This document shows positions 47,679 through 56,444 of a DNA stretch of 64,000 nt, piece by piece. Under the pieces are notes generated by a model, which was not told where the DNA came from, did no database searches, and saw only the letters and a program-made list of their open reading frames with translations. Positions within the stretch are counted from its first letter, which is position 1. Every line of letters begins with the position of its first letter. Both the position numbers and the translations under genes were made by a program. Source of the DNA: Actinomadura coerulea (GTDB lineage Bacteria; Actinomycetota; Actinomycetes; Streptosporangiales; Streptosporangiaceae); assembly GCF_014208105.1 (NCBI RefSeq), contig NZ_JACHMQ010000001.1:1922001-1986000 (forward strand), given 5' to 3'.

Positions 47679-49517
47679 ATGTACCGTCCCCGCACGCGCC
47701 GCCGCCGGTGGCTCGCCGGCCTCGCGGCCGGGGCACTCGCGGTGACCGGCCTCGGCGGCGTGGACGCGTCCGCCGCGCGGGCCGCGCCGCACGCCGGCAA
47801 GGATCCGCGGCTGATGCGGATCCTGCGGTCGATGTCGCTGCAGGACAAGGCCGCGCAGCTGTTCGTCCTTCAGGTCTACGGCAAGAGCGCCACCACGGCC
47901 GAACCGGCCGACGTCGCCGCCAACCGCAGGCTGTACGGGGTCGACAACGCCGCGCAGGTCATGGCCCGCTACCACCCCGGCGGCTTCATCTACTACGGCG
48001 ACAACGTCACCGACCCGCGGCAGCTCGCCGCGTTCTCCAACGGCATCCAGCGCGCCGCGGCGGCGCAGCCGCTGCGCGTCCCCGCCACGATCGCCATCGA
48101 CCAGGAGGGCGGCATCGTCGCCCGCGTCCAGCCGCCCGCGACGCAGTCGCCCGGCAGCATGGCCCTGGCCGCCGGGCGCAGCACCGGCGACGCCCGCGCG
48201 CTCGCCCGCATCACCGGGAGCGAACTGCGCGCCGTCGGCGTCAACCAGGACTACGCGCCCGACGCCGACGTCAACGTCAACCCCGCCAACCCCGTCATCG
48301 GCGTCCGGTCCTTCGGCTCCGACCCCGCCCTGGTGTCGGACATGGTGACCGCGCAGATCGGCGGCTACCGGGCCGGGGGAGTCACCCCGACCGTCAAGCA
48401 CTTCCCGGGGCACGGCGACACCACCACCGACAGCCACACCGGCGTCCCGCACATCGACCACACCCGCGCCGAATGGGAGCGCCTGGACCTGCCCCCGTTC
48501 CGCGCCGCGATCAGGCAGCGTGTCGACTCCATCATGACCGCGCACATCGTCGTGCCGTCGCTGGACCCCTCGGGCGACCCCGCCACGCTCTCGCGGCCCA
48601 TCCTCACCGGCATCCTGCGCGACCGCCTCCACTACCGCGGCGTCGTCGTGACCGACGCACTGGACATGCAGGGCGTCCGCGACAAGTACGGCGACGAGAA
48701 CATCCCCGTCCTGGCCCTCAAGGCCGGCGTGGACGTCCTGCTGAAGCCGCCCGCCGACGCGCAGGGCAACGGCGTGTTCCCCCGCCAGCTCGCCGCCGTC
48801 GTCAACGCCGTCAGGTCCGGCGAGCTGACCGAGGAGCGCATCGACGAGTCGGTCTACCGGGTCCTGGAGCTCAAGCAGCGGCGCGGCCTGTTCCGCGACC
48901 CCTACGCCGACGAGTCGAAGATCGGCCAGGTCGTCGGGACGCCCGCGCACCTGGCCGCCGCGCAGCGCGCCGCCGACCGCACCACCACCCTGGTCGAGAA
49001 CCGCGCCGGGACCCTGCCCCTGCGCCCCGGCTCCCGCAAGGTCCTGGTCACCGGATGGGGCGTGTCCACCACCGCGTCCCTCGGCACCGAGATCGCCCGC
49101 CGCGGCGCCGTCACGACCATCCGGCAGACCGGCATCAGCCCCGGCCAGGCCCAGATCGACGAGGCCGTGGCCGCCGCCCGGGACCAGGACCTGGTCGTCG
49201 CCGTCACCAACCGCGCCTGGGACGTCAAGCAGGAGCCCGGCCACAACGGGCCCGGGCAGGCGAACCTCGTCAGGGCGCTCCTCGCCACCGGCAGACCGGT
49301 CGTCGTCGTCGCCGTCCGCGACCCCTACGACATCGCCTGGTTCCCCGAGACGACCACCTACCTGGCGACCTACTCCTACACCGCCGAGGCGCTGAAGTCG
49401 GCCGCCAAGGTCCTGTTCGGCGAGCTGGACCCGCGCGGGCGGCTGCCCGTCGCCATCCCCGCCCGCGACGAGCCGGGCACCGTCCTCTACCCGTTCGGGC
49501 ACGGCCTGGGCTACTGA
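47679..49517 (+). CDS. Secreted glycoside hydrolase family 3 (NagZ-like beta-N-acetylglucosaminidase)
   Basis: A 612-residue exported enzyme. A signal peptide spans about residues 1-36 (RRRRWLAGLAAGALAVTG, cleavage near ARA-AP). The GH3 barrel has FIYYGDNVTD, TIAIDQEGGIVARVQPPA, KHFPGHGDTTTDSH with the His/Asp acid-base dyad typical of NagZ, and VVTDALDMQGV with the nucleophile Asp. A second alpha/beta domain follows (KVLVTGWGVSTTASLGTEIA). The expected substrate is GlcNAc-linked muropeptide or chitin fragments. GGGAGG precedes the ATG and a clear terminator follows. Confidence 0.93.
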   Translation: MYRPRTRRRRWLAGLAAGALAVTGLGGVDASAARAAPHAGKDPRLMRILRSMSLQDKAAQLFVLQVYGKSATTAEPADVAANRRLYGVDNAAQVMARYHPGGFIYYGDNVTDPRQLAAFSNGIQRAAAAQPLRVPATIAIDQEGGIVARVQPPATQSPGSMALAAGRSTGDARALARITGSELRAVGVNQDYAPDADVNVNPANPVIGVRSFGSDPALVSDMVTAQIGGYRAGGVTPTVKHFPGHGDTTTDSHTGVPHIDHTRAEWERLDLPPFRAAIRQRVDSIMTAHIVVPSLDPSGDPATLSRPILTGILRDRLHYRGVVVTDALDMQGVRDKYGDENIPVLALKAGVDVLLKPPADAQGNGVFPRQLAAVVNAVRSGELTEERIDESVYRVLELKQRRGLFRDPYADESKIGQVVGTPAHLAAAQRAADRTTTLVENRAGTLPLRPGSRKVLVTGWGVSTTASLGTEIARRGAVTTIRQTGISPGQAQIDEAVAAARDQDLVVAVTNRAWDVKQEPGHNGPGQANLVRALLATGRPVVVVAVRDPYDIAWFPETTTYLATYSYTAEALKSAAKVLFGELDPRGRLPVAIPARDEPGTVLYPFGHGLGY

Positions 49518-49523
49518 CCCGCC

Positions 49524-49554
49524 GGACCGGGCCGCACGCACGGCGGCCCGGTCC
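49524..49554 (+). terminator. Terminator of the GH3 gene
   Basis: GGACCGGGCCGC (49524-49535) pairs perfectly with GCGGCCCGGTCC (49543-49554) around a 7-nt loop, beginning 7 bp after the GH3 stop. Confidence 0.75.
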
Positions 49555-49620
49555 CGGGACGGCAGCCGCAGCCGCACCGGAACCGGGCCGGACCCGTACG
49601 AAGGGACGCGGCCGCGCGCG

Positions 49621-50661
49621 TCACACCCTGCGCGCGCCGATCGACTTCATCAGCGTCGGCCACACCGCGCCCGCCTCACGCACCCACGCCGGCCAGTTGT
49701 GCCGGCCGTCGCCGTAGATGTGGGCGGTGTAGGGGATGTTCAGCTGGTCCAGGCGCTTCTGGAAGTCCTTGTTGTTCGCGCCGACCGCGATCTCGCTGAG
49801 CAGGCCGATGTCCCACGGCGCCACGTCGGGGTCGCCGGGGCCGGGGCGGCCGGTCGTGCCCGCGGAGAAGAACAGGCCCGTGCCGCGCAGCTTGGGCGCC
49901 AGCGAGTACGGGTCGTGCGCCGCCCAGTTGGCGTCGTCGGACCACGGGACGCCCCAGATCGCGAACGGGTCCTGGCCGTTGCCCGCGTTGGTGAACATCA
50001 GCAGCGCCGGCATCCCGATCGAGCGCATCGACAGGATCCCGCTCAGCGACGCCGCGTACTTGAACATCCCCGGGTGCCGGGCCGCGTAGGACATCGCGCC
50101 GGCGCCGCCGGAGGAGTTGCCGATCACCGCGCGCAGCGCGCCCGCGTGGTAGTTGCGCTCGATCAGCTGGCGCACCTCGGCGGTGTGGAAGGTCTCCCAC
50201 TTGGGCGTCCCGCCCTTGCCGTAGTTGTACCAGTCGGTGTAGGAGCCGTTGTCGCCCTCCGGCATGACGACGATGACGTTGTACTTGGCCGCCCACGCCT
50301 CGATGTCGGTGTTGCGCGTCCAGGAGGTGTAGTCGTCCTGGCCGCCGTGGTAGGCGTACAGCACCGGCCACGTCGCCGTCGCGTTCCGCGTCCAGTTCTT
50401 CGGCAGCAGGATGCGGGTCTTGACGGCCTTGCCCAGGGCGGGGGAGTCGATGGCGATGTCGACCTCGTGGGAGGCGATCTTCTTCTCGGCGGTGATGCGC
50501 GCCCCGTCGTCCGCCCTGACCGGCCCCGCGAGCGCCTGGGCGGGACCGGTGCCGACCGCGCCGAGGCCGGCCGCCAGGACGGCGGTGATCGCCCCGGAGG
50601 CCAGCGAGCGCCGCCAGGTCACCCGGTGCGGACGGCGGCGGACGGTCGGTGTCGTGTGCAA
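49621..50661 (-). CDS. Secreted esterase of the antigen-85/esterase D family
   Basis: A 346-residue exported alpha/beta hydrolase. Its signal peptide is long (RVTWRRSLASGAITAVLAAG to about residue 44, AQALA). WPVLYAYHGGQDDYTSW gives the oxyanion region, VIGNSSGGAGAMSYAARHPG the nucleophile Ser in G-x-S-x-G, and HIYGDGRHNWPAWVREA the catalytic His. The family includes mycolyltransferases; a generic acyl esterase is more likely without other mycolate genes. Start is a TTG at 50661 with AGGTGAG just upstream. Confidence 0.88.
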   Translation of the reverse strand: MHTTPTVRRRPHRVTWRRSLASGAITAVLAAGLGAVGTGPAQALAGPVRADDGARITAEKKIASHEVDIAIDSPALGKAVKTRILLPKNWTRNATATWPVLYAYHGGQDDYTSWTRNTDIEAWAAKYNVIVVMPEGDNGSYTDWYNYGKGGTPKWETFHTAEVRQLIERNYHAGALRAVIGNSSGGAGAMSYAARHPGMFKYAASLSGILSMRSIGMPALLMFTNAGNGQDPFAIWGVPWSDDANWAAHDPYSLAPKLRGTGLFFSAGTTGRPGPGDPDVAPWDIGLLSEIAVGANNKDFQKRLDQLNIPYTAHIYGDGRHNWPAWVREAGAVWPTLMKSIGARRV

Positions 50662-50791
50662 GGCTCACCTCGCGGATCAGGCCCGACCCCCGCGGCCGCG
50701 CGACTTCCGCAGAGTGTCCTCGCCGCAGCCGAAATGATCTACGCGGGCGGGTTACAAGATTTCTCGGCGCGGCTGTGGAGAAGTGAGTGAT

Positions 50792-51556
50792 TCAGGCCCC
50801 GTCGGCGGCGGCCCCGGCCAGCAGCGCGGCCAGGTCGCGGGGCCGGGAGAACATCGGCCAGTGCCCGGTCGGCAGCTCGTGGTAGGTCCAGCCGGGCCCG
50901 GTCATCATGGAGAAGACCGGGTGGCCGCCCTCGCCCATCTGCTTGACCGCGGCCAGCGGGATCGTGGAGGCGATGAGCGTGCGGGGCGTGGCCGGCACCG
51001 GATCGGGGCGGGTGAGCGCCTGCGTCACGGTGCCGAACGGCTGGGGCGTCCCGCGCTCGCGCATCGCGGCCAGGTGCTCGCCGGTCAGGCCCGCGAGGTT
51101 GGCCGGATCCTGGTCCGGGTCGAACGCCGGCACCGGGAGCTTCCAGCCGTCGCCGTGCTCGGCGACGGCCTTCTCCAGTTCCGCGCGCGAGGCGGGGTCG
51201 TGGAAGTCGATGCCGGCCAGACCGGACGGCATGGGGCCGGTGTCGACGTAGACGATCCGGGCGATGCGCCCGGGGATCCGGTCGGCGGCACCGGTGACCG
51301 CCATGTTCGCGCCGCTGTGCGCGACGAGCACGACTCCGGTCAGGTCGTCGTCCTCGATGAGCCGCACCAGGTCGTCGACCTGCCCGCCGACGTCGGTCCC
51401 GGGCGCGGCTTCGGCGGCCCGCTCGGCCTGCCCGGCCGGCGTCACCGCGCGCACCTCGTGGCCCGCGGCCCGCAGGTCCGCCGCCACCTCGTCCCATGCC
51501 CAGGCGCCGAGCCAGTGCCCCGGGACCAGTACGAACGCCGCCTTGCCAGCTGCCAT
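50792..51556 (-). CDS. Alpha/beta hydrolase (EstC/salicylate-esterase-like)
   Basis: A 254-residue cytoplasmic hydrolase: FVLVPGHWLGAWAWDEVAAD, GVVLVAHSGANMAVTGAADR with the nucleophile Ser in A-H-S-G-A, and a late LPTGHWPMFSRPRDLAALLA with the catalytic His. The 'VPGHWLGAWAW' opening is typical of the plant-like methylesterase/EstC subgroup. It is divergent from a WYL regulator with 81 bp between, the likely controller. MAAGKAAF is taken as start because a purine-rich site precedes it. Confidence 0.9.
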   Translation of the reverse strand: MAAGKAAFVLVPGHWLGAWAWDEVAADLRAAGHEVRAVTPAGQAERAAEAAPGTDVGGQVDDLVRLIEDDDLTGVVLVAHSGANMAVTGAADRIPGRIARIVYVDTGPMPSGLAGIDFHDPASRAELEKAVAEHGDGWKLPVPAFDPDQDPANLAGLTGEHLAAMRERGTPQPFGTVTQALTRPDPVPATPRTLIASTIPLAAVKQMGEGGHPVFSMMTGPGWTYHELPTGHWPMFSRPRDLAALLAGAAADGA

Positions 51557-51637
51557 GTTCAGCCGTCCTCTCGGTGGATGTGATCCCACGCTAGGGTCGA
51601 TACCGGACAAGATCCGCCCGGATTAAGCGAGTGACCC

Positions 51638-52600
51638 GTGCCACATCCCGCGCCGTCCCATCCGACGACCCGCGTCCTGGCCATGCTGGAGCTGCTTCAG
51701 GCCAACCCCCGCATGAGCGGGACGGAACTGGCGCGGCGGCTCGGCGTGGACGAGCGGACCGTCCGCCGCTACGCCGCCCGCCTGGACGACCTGGGCGTCC
51801 CGGTCGTCGCCGAGCGCGGACGGTACGGCGGCTACCGGCTCATGCCCGGCTACAAGCTGCCGCCGCTGATGCTCACCGACGACGAGGCGACCGCCGTGGT
51901 GCTGGGGCTGCTGGCCGGACGGCGGATGGGCCTGCCAGGGCAGGCCACCGAGAGCGCACTGGCCAAGGTGGAGCGCGTCCTGCCCGCCGCTCTGCGCGAC
52001 CGCGTCCAGGCGCTGCGGGACACGCTCGGGTTCACCCTCGCCGCTCGGGACTCCGCCGCGCCCGACACCGGCGCGGTCCTGACCCTCGCGGCGGCGGCGC
52101 GGGAGAGGCGCCGCGTCCGGATGCGCTACCGGTCCTGGCAGGGCGCCGAGACCGAGCGCGACCTGGACCCCTACGGCCTGGTCTTCCACTCCGGACGCTG
52201 GTACGTCACGGGCCACGACCACCGCAGCGGGGAGATCCGCACCTTCCGCGTCGACCGCGTCGCCGCCGCCGAGCCCGGCACCGCCCGCTTCGAGACCCCC
52301 GCCGACCTAGACCCCGTCCAGCACGTCACCCGGTCACTGGCGCGCGTGCCCTATGCCCACGAGGTCGAGGTGCTGCTGGAGACGACCCTCGGCGAGGCGC
52401 GGCGCCGGATCCCCGCCACGACGGCGACGCTGACCGAGGCCGCCGGGGGAGTGGTGATGACCACGCGCGCCGAACGCCTGGACGGGATGGCGCGGATGCT
52501 GGCCGGGCTGGGCTTCCCGTTCGCCGTCCGGCGGCCCGACGAGCTGCGCGGCCACGTCCGCGACCTGGCGCGGTCCCTGCGGGAGCAGGCGGAACGGTGA
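51638..52600 (+). CDS. WYL-domain regulator (YafY/PafC-like)
   Basis: A 320-residue regulator: TRVLAMLELLQANPRMSGTE and LARRLGVDERTVRRYAARL form the HTH; ERGRYGGYRLMPGYKLPPLM is the wing; RVRMRYRSWQGAETERDLDP, YGLVFHSGRWYVTGHDHRSG and RTFRVDRV form the WYL module; the WCX domain ends the protein. GTG start at 51638. It converges with a GNAT gene and is divergent from the hydrolase at 50792, its probable target. Confidence 0.92.
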   Translation: MPHPAPSHPTTRVLAMLELLQANPRMSGTELARRLGVDERTVRRYAARLDDLGVPVVAERGRYGGYRLMPGYKLPPLMLTDDEATAVVLGLLAGRRMGLPGQATESALAKVERVLPAALRDRVQALRDTLGFTLAARDSAAPDTGAVLTLAAAARERRRVRMRYRSWQGAETERDLDPYGLVFHSGRWYVTGHDHRSGEIRTFRVDRVAAAEPGTARFETPADLDPVQHVTRSLARVPYAHEVEVLLETTLGEARRRIPATTATLTEAAGGVVMTTRAERLDGMARMLAGLGFPFAVRRPDELRGHVRDLARSLREQAER

Positions 52601-52615
52601 CCGCGGCCCGCGCCG

Positions 52616-53185
52616 TCAGGACCTGCCGGAGCGGGCGGCCCACTCGTGGCGGAGCATCGCGTAGACGACCTCGTCGCTCCACTCGCCCTTGACGATCTCG
52701 TTCTGCACCAGGTGCGCCTCGCGGCGCATCCCGAGGCGCTCCAGAACGCGGGCGGACGCGGCGTTGCGGCCGTCCAGCCGCCCGCATACGCGGTGCAGGT
52801 CCAGCCCCTCGAAGCCCAGCCGCAGCACCACCTCCGCGGCCTCGGTGGCGAACCCCTTGCCGTGGTAGGAGGGGTTGAAGATGTAGCCGATCTCGCCCTG
52901 CCGGTGCTCCCGGCTGCGCCACTGGAGGTTGACCTCGCCGATCAGCTCGCCGGTCTCGCGCCACTCCACCGCCAGGACCAGCCAGTCGCCCTCCTTCTCC
53001 ACGGTGGAGGCGCTCATCTTCTGCTTCAGGAACGACCGCGACTCCTCCAGGGAGCGGGGTTCCCAGTACAGGAAACGCGCGACCTCGGGCAGGGACTGGT
53101 AGGCGTACAGACCCTCCAGGTCGGCCTCGCGGAACGGCCGCAGGGTCAGCCGCTCGGTCTCGATCGGGTAGGCGGGACGGAGCAT
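52616..53185 (-). CDS. GNAT-family acetyltransferase (RimJ/RimL-like)
   Basis: A 189-residue N-acetyltransferase: ETERLTLRPFREADLEGLYA is the RimJ/RimL opening, IGYIFNPSYHGKGFATEAAE carries the acetyl-CoA pyrophosphate loop (HGKGFATE), and CGRLDGRNAASARVLERLGM the closing motif. Acceptors in this group are protein N-termini or small amines; none can be named. The stop lies 15 bp from the converging WYL gene's stop. Confidence 0.93.
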   Translation of the reverse strand: MLRPAYPIETERLTLRPFREADLEGLYAYQSLPEVARFLYWEPRSLEESRSFLKQKMSASTVEKEGDWLVLAVEWRETGELIGEVNLQWRSREHRQGEIGYIFNPSYHGKGFATEAAEVVLRLGFEGLDLHRVCGRLDGRNAASARVLERLGMRREAHLVQNEIVKGEWSDEVVYAMLRHEWAARSGRS

Positions 53186-53264
53186 ACGATGATCCTATTC
53201 AGGGGATTCGGTCTTGTGCGACCCGTAATTCCCCGGTAACACGCGCCGTCCCGCCGCCCCGCGT

Positions 53265-54269
53265 CTACAACCGGTGCGCCCCGTGCTCGTCCTCGGCGCC
53301 CTCCTGGGAGCCCTCCTCGACACCGTTCTCGCGGCGCTCCTCCTCGTCGAACGCGCGGGTGTCGCGGAACTCCACGTACGGCTCCTCCTTGGGCGGCCGC
53401 CCGGCGGCGATCGCACGGCTGCGTTCGAGTTCGGCGTCCAGTTCGGCGCCCAGCAGGATCGCCAGGTTCGTGATCCACAGCCACACCAGGAAGATGATGA
53501 TCGCCGCGAGGCTGCCGTAGGTCTTGTTGTAGGAGGCGAAGTTCGCCACGTACACCGCGAACAGCCCGGAGGCCGCCAGCCACAGCAGGATCGCCAGCGC
53601 GCTGCCCGGCGTGACCCAGCGGAAACCGCGCTTGGCGTTCGGGGAGGCCCAGTACAGCAGCGAGAACAGGAAACCGATCATCACCACCAGGATCGGCCAC
53701 TTGGCGATGCTCCAGACGGTGACCGCCTGGGAGCCGACCCCGAGCATGTCGCCGGCCTTGCGCGCCAGCGGCCCGGACACCACCACCGCGATCACCGACG
53801 CCGACAGCAGCACCAGCGTCAGCAGCGTGACCCCGATGCGCAGCGGCACCGTCTTCCAGAAGGGGCGGCCCTCGGGGACGTCGTAGACGGCGTTGGAGGC
53901 GCGCATGAACGCCCCGACGTAGCCCGACGCCGACCACACGGCGGCCGCGAGGCTCAGCACCGCGACGACGCCCGCTCCTCCGGCGCCGCCCTCGAGCTGC
54001 CTGATCGAGCTGACGAGCAGGTCACGGACGGCGCCCGGCGCCAGGCTCCCGACGTTCTGGACCAGGTTGTCGGTGGCCGACTGGCCGGCCAGGCCCACCA
54101 GTGACACCACCACCAGGATCGCCGGGAAGATCGACAAGATGGAGTAGTAGGTGAGCGCGGCGGCCCAGTCAGAGAGGTTGTCCTTCTGAAACTCGCCGAG
54201 GGTGCGCTTGAGCGTCTGCCACCACGACCGTGCGGGCAGGTCGGTGGGCGCTTCGGGCCGTTTGCTCAT
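53265..54269 (-). CDS. YihY/BrkB-family membrane protein
   Basis: A 334-residue membrane protein with six to seven hydrophobic segments: DWAAALTYYSILSIFPAILV is the YihY signature, LSLAAAVWSASGYVGAFMRA and YGSLAAIIIFLVWLWITNLA follow. The last ~60 residues are acidic and cytoplasmic (EERRENGVEEGSQEGAEDEH). The family is not RNase BN despite an old name; the role is unknown, possibly envelope-related. It is the last gene of a three-gene run, 19 bp after the DUF3618 gene. Confidence 0.92.
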   Translation of the reverse strand: MSKRPEAPTDLPARSWWQTLKRTLGEFQKDNLSDWAAALTYYSILSIFPAILVVVSLVGLAGQSATDNLVQNVGSLAPGAVRDLLVSSIRQLEGGAGGAGVVAVLSLAAAVWSASGYVGAFMRASNAVYDVPEGRPFWKTVPLRIGVTLLTLVLLSASVIAVVVSGPLARKAGDMLGVGSQAVTVWSIAKWPILVVMIGFLFSLLYWASPNAKRGFRWVTPGSALAILLWLAASGLFAVYVANFASYNKTYGSLAAIIIFLVWLWITNLAILLGAELDAELERSRAIAAGRPPKEEPYVEFRDTRAFDEEERRENGVEEGSQEGAEDEHGAHRL

Positions 54270-54288
54270 GTGTTCCTCTCCCGGCCGC

Positions 54289-54702
54289 TCAGCGGCGGCC
54301 GGTGCGGCGGACCGTGACGGCGCGCTTCTGCCCGGTGCGCATCCGCACCTGCACCGGCGCCTTGCGGCCGCGTCCCCACCGCAGCTGGGGCTTGGACCGC
54401 GACGTCCGGTGACGGCGCAGCCAGACCGCGCCCAGCGCGACCGCCCCGGCCGACGCGATGACGACGCCGCCCTGGCGCGCCTTCGCCTTGCCCTCCTCCG
54501 AGCTCGCGGCCTCCCACGCGGACGCCGCCGTGTCGCGCGCCCTGTCGCGCGCCTGCCCGACCTTCTCCCGCGCCATGGCCTTCACGTCGGCCTTGGCCGC
54601 GAGCTGCTCCACCGTCTCACCGAGCTCGTGCCGGGCCCGGTCGACCTCCTGACGCAGTTCCTCGGTGCCCGCCTCGGCGCCGTGCTTGCCCTGCATCGTC
54701 AT
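54289..54702 (-). CDS. DUF3618 protein
   Basis: A 137-residue protein: EELRQEVDRARHELGETVEQ and LAAKADVKAMAREKVGQARD are the DUF3618 coiled helix, then a single transmembrane helix (VVIASAGAVALGAVWL, about residues 79-95) and a very basic tail (RHRTSRSKPQLRWGRGRKAP). DUF3618 genes commonly stand beside Holin-X genes, as here; function unknown. Its ATG overlaps the Holin-X stop (ATGA), so the two are translationally coupled. Confidence 0.9.
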   Translation of the reverse strand: MTMQGKHGAEAGTEELRQEVDRARHELGETVEQLAAKADVKAMAREKVGQARDRARDTAASAWEAASSEEGKAKARQGGVVIASAGAVALGAVWLRRHRTSRSKPQLRWGRGRKAPVQVRMRTGQKRAVTVRRTGRR

Positions 54703-55187
54703 CGGTGCGTCGCCCTCTCCTTCAGTTCGGCCACGGTCAGCTTGGCCTCGTCCATGGCCTGCTCGGGCTTGGCCGGAGTGGCCCGCCTGGTCTGCGCCCG
54801 GCCCATCAGCGCCAGCACGCCCGCCACCGCCAGCAGGACCGCGCCGACGATCAGGGCGGCCGCCCACACCGGCAGCGCCACCGCGATCGCGGCCACCACC
54901 GCCGCCAGCAGCACCCCCACCCCGTAGAGCGCCACCAGCCCGGCACCGCCGAACAGGCCGGCGCCGGTGCCGGCGTGGCGGCCCTTGTCCTTCAGCTCGG
55001 CGACGGCCAGGCGCAACTCGGCGCGCATCAGGTCCGAGACCTGCTGTGCGGCCTGCCGGACCAGCTCGCCCGTGCCCGCCTCGTGGTGCTCGGCGCGGAA
55101 CTCCGGTGCGCGTCCGACGTCCTGCCGGTGCACGCCCGTCGTCCCGGCCTGGCCGTCGCCGTCGTGTTGCTGCCGCACGATGCTCAT
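54699..55187 (-). CDS. Actinobacterial Holin-X (phage holin-like) family protein
   Basis: A 162-residue protein: ELVRQAAQQVSDLMRAELRL and AVAELKDKGRHAGTGAGLFG form the amphipathic N-terminal part of the family, followed by two transmembrane helices (about 79-103 and 106-128) and a short charged tail. Despite the name it is a chromosomal membrane protein unrelated to a nearby prophage; no lysis or phage genes are present. It leads the Holin-X/DUF3618/YihY transcript. Confidence 0.88.
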   Translation of the reverse strand: MSIVRQQHDGDGQAGTTGVHRQDVGRAPEFRAEHHEAGTGELVRQAAQQVSDLMRAELRLAVAELKDKGRHAGTGAGLFGGAGLVALYGVGVLLAAVVAAIAVALPVWAAALIVGAVLLAVAGVLALMGRAQTRRATPAKPEQAMDEAKLTVAELKERATHR

Positions 55188-55319
55188 GCCTCCAGGCCCC
55201 CTCCATGTTTCGAAGTCTGGAAAAGGGCGTTCCCCGTGCGCATGGGCTAAACGTGGCGGTAGCCCGACACTCGGTGACGGGACGGGGCCCGCGCGGGCCG
55301 GGCGCCTCCGCCGGGCGGG

Positions 55320-56444
55320 TCAGGCCGTGCTGAGCCAGTCGACCCGGTGCGCCTCGGTCGGGTCGGGGGTCTCCCACCGGCGCACGAGCCGGTCGATCAC
55401 CGCGTCCGGGACGGGCGAGGGGCGCGCCCGGTTGCGGTCGCGCAGCACCCGCGGCGGTGCCTCCAGCGCGACGACCTCGACCCGGCCCCGGTACCCGGCG
55501 ACGAGGCCGGTGCACAGGTCGCGCTGCTGCCGGGACACGTTGGTCGCGTTCCACACGAACGACCGCCCGGCGCGCAGGTGCTCGCGGGCCTGCTCGTGGG
55601 CCGCGGCCGCCACGGCGCGCTGGTCGCCGGCCGGGTCGACGCGCATCTCGGCGCGGAGCCGGTCGAGGCTGACCACGGGCACGTCCGGACGGTGCGCGGC
55701 GATCCAGTGGTCCTTGCCGACCCCGGGCAGCCCCGACAGGACGGTCACGGTGCAGCGCGTGTCGTCGTAGGCGGCGTAGCCGGGGTCGCGGTCGGGCTTG
55801 CGGAAGTACCAGAAACGCGCGTGGTCGGAGGGGAAGGCGCGCGGCCGGTCCAGGCAGTCCTGCTCGGCGCAGTACTCCCCGTACAGGGCGACGTTGTCCA
55901 GCAGTTCCTCGGTGTCCGGGCAGATCCGGCCGAGGATGTCGGCCGAGGCCAGCAGGACCAGGTCGTCGTTGCGGGCCAGCAGGCTGACGCGGAACGCGAT
56001 CTGTCGCAGGTCGGGGCGCTCCAGGGCCCAGAACGGCACCTGGTGGTGGCGGATCAGCGCCGCCACGTGCTCGCGCCAGGCGACCGGTGCGCCCAGTTCC
56101 CACAGGATGCGCCGCACCATCAGGTCGCCGCGGCGGGAGTGGCCCCGCGCGGTGATGCGGCCGTCGTCGTCCAGGGCGGTGCAGTGCGGTTTGGCGATGT
56201 CGTGCATCAGCACGGCGGTGAACAGGCGGACCCTCTCCCGGGGCGGGCGGGCGCGCCACTGCGGCAGCGCCGCCAGCGCCTCGCACGCCATCCGGGTGTG
56301 GGTCTCGACGTCGCCTTCACCGTGGTAGACGGCGTCCTGCGGGACGCCCGCCATGGAGCGCACCCAGGCGAAGGCGTCCCGGATGCGCTCCCACGGGACG
56401 GTCCAGTGCGGCGGCGCCGGGCACATCTCCTCAAACACCTGCAT
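55320..56444 (-). CDS. HD-Pnk: HD phosphohydrolase fused to polynucleotide-kinase-like P-loop domain
   Basis: A 374-residue bifunctional end-healing enzyme candidate. The N-terminal HD domain shows H49, H81-D82, H102, H126, H133-H134 and D169 in HD-superfamily order (FTAVLMHDIAKPHCTA, ARGHSRRGDLMVRRIL). The C-terminal domain opens with the P-loop GLPGVGKD (238-245) and has WNATNVSRQQRDLCTGLVAG and VVALEAPPRVLRDRNRARPS, as in Pnk-type kinases. Related HD-Pnk enzymes (Runella slithyformis is the case I recall) remove 2',3'-cyclic or 3' phosphates and phosphorylate 5'-OH ends. It overlaps the ligase gene by 14 bp, so they form one unit. Confidence 0.88.
   Translation of the reverse strand: MQVFEEMCPAPPHWTVPWERIRDAFAWVRSMAGVPQDAVYHGEGDVETHTRMACEALAALPQWRARPPRERVRLFTAVLMHDIAKPHCTALDDDGRITARGHSRRGDLMVRRILWELGAPVAWREHVAALIRHHQVPFWALERPDLRQIAFRVSLLARNDDLVLLASADILGRICPDTEELLDNVALYGEYCAEQDCLDRPRAFPSDHARFWYFRKPDRDPGYAAYDDTRCTVTVLSGLPGVGKDHWIAAHRPDVPVVSLDRLRAEMRVDPAGDQRAVAAAAHEQAREHLRAGRSFVWNATNVSRQQRDLCTGLVAGYRGRVEVVALEAPPRVLRDRNRARPSPVPDAVIDRLVRRWETPDPTEAHRVDWLSTA

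Noticed and set aside
54699-55187. Holin as evidence of a prophage
   Set aside because: Holin-X proteins are chromosomal in actinobacteria and no phage structural, integrase or lysis gene is present.
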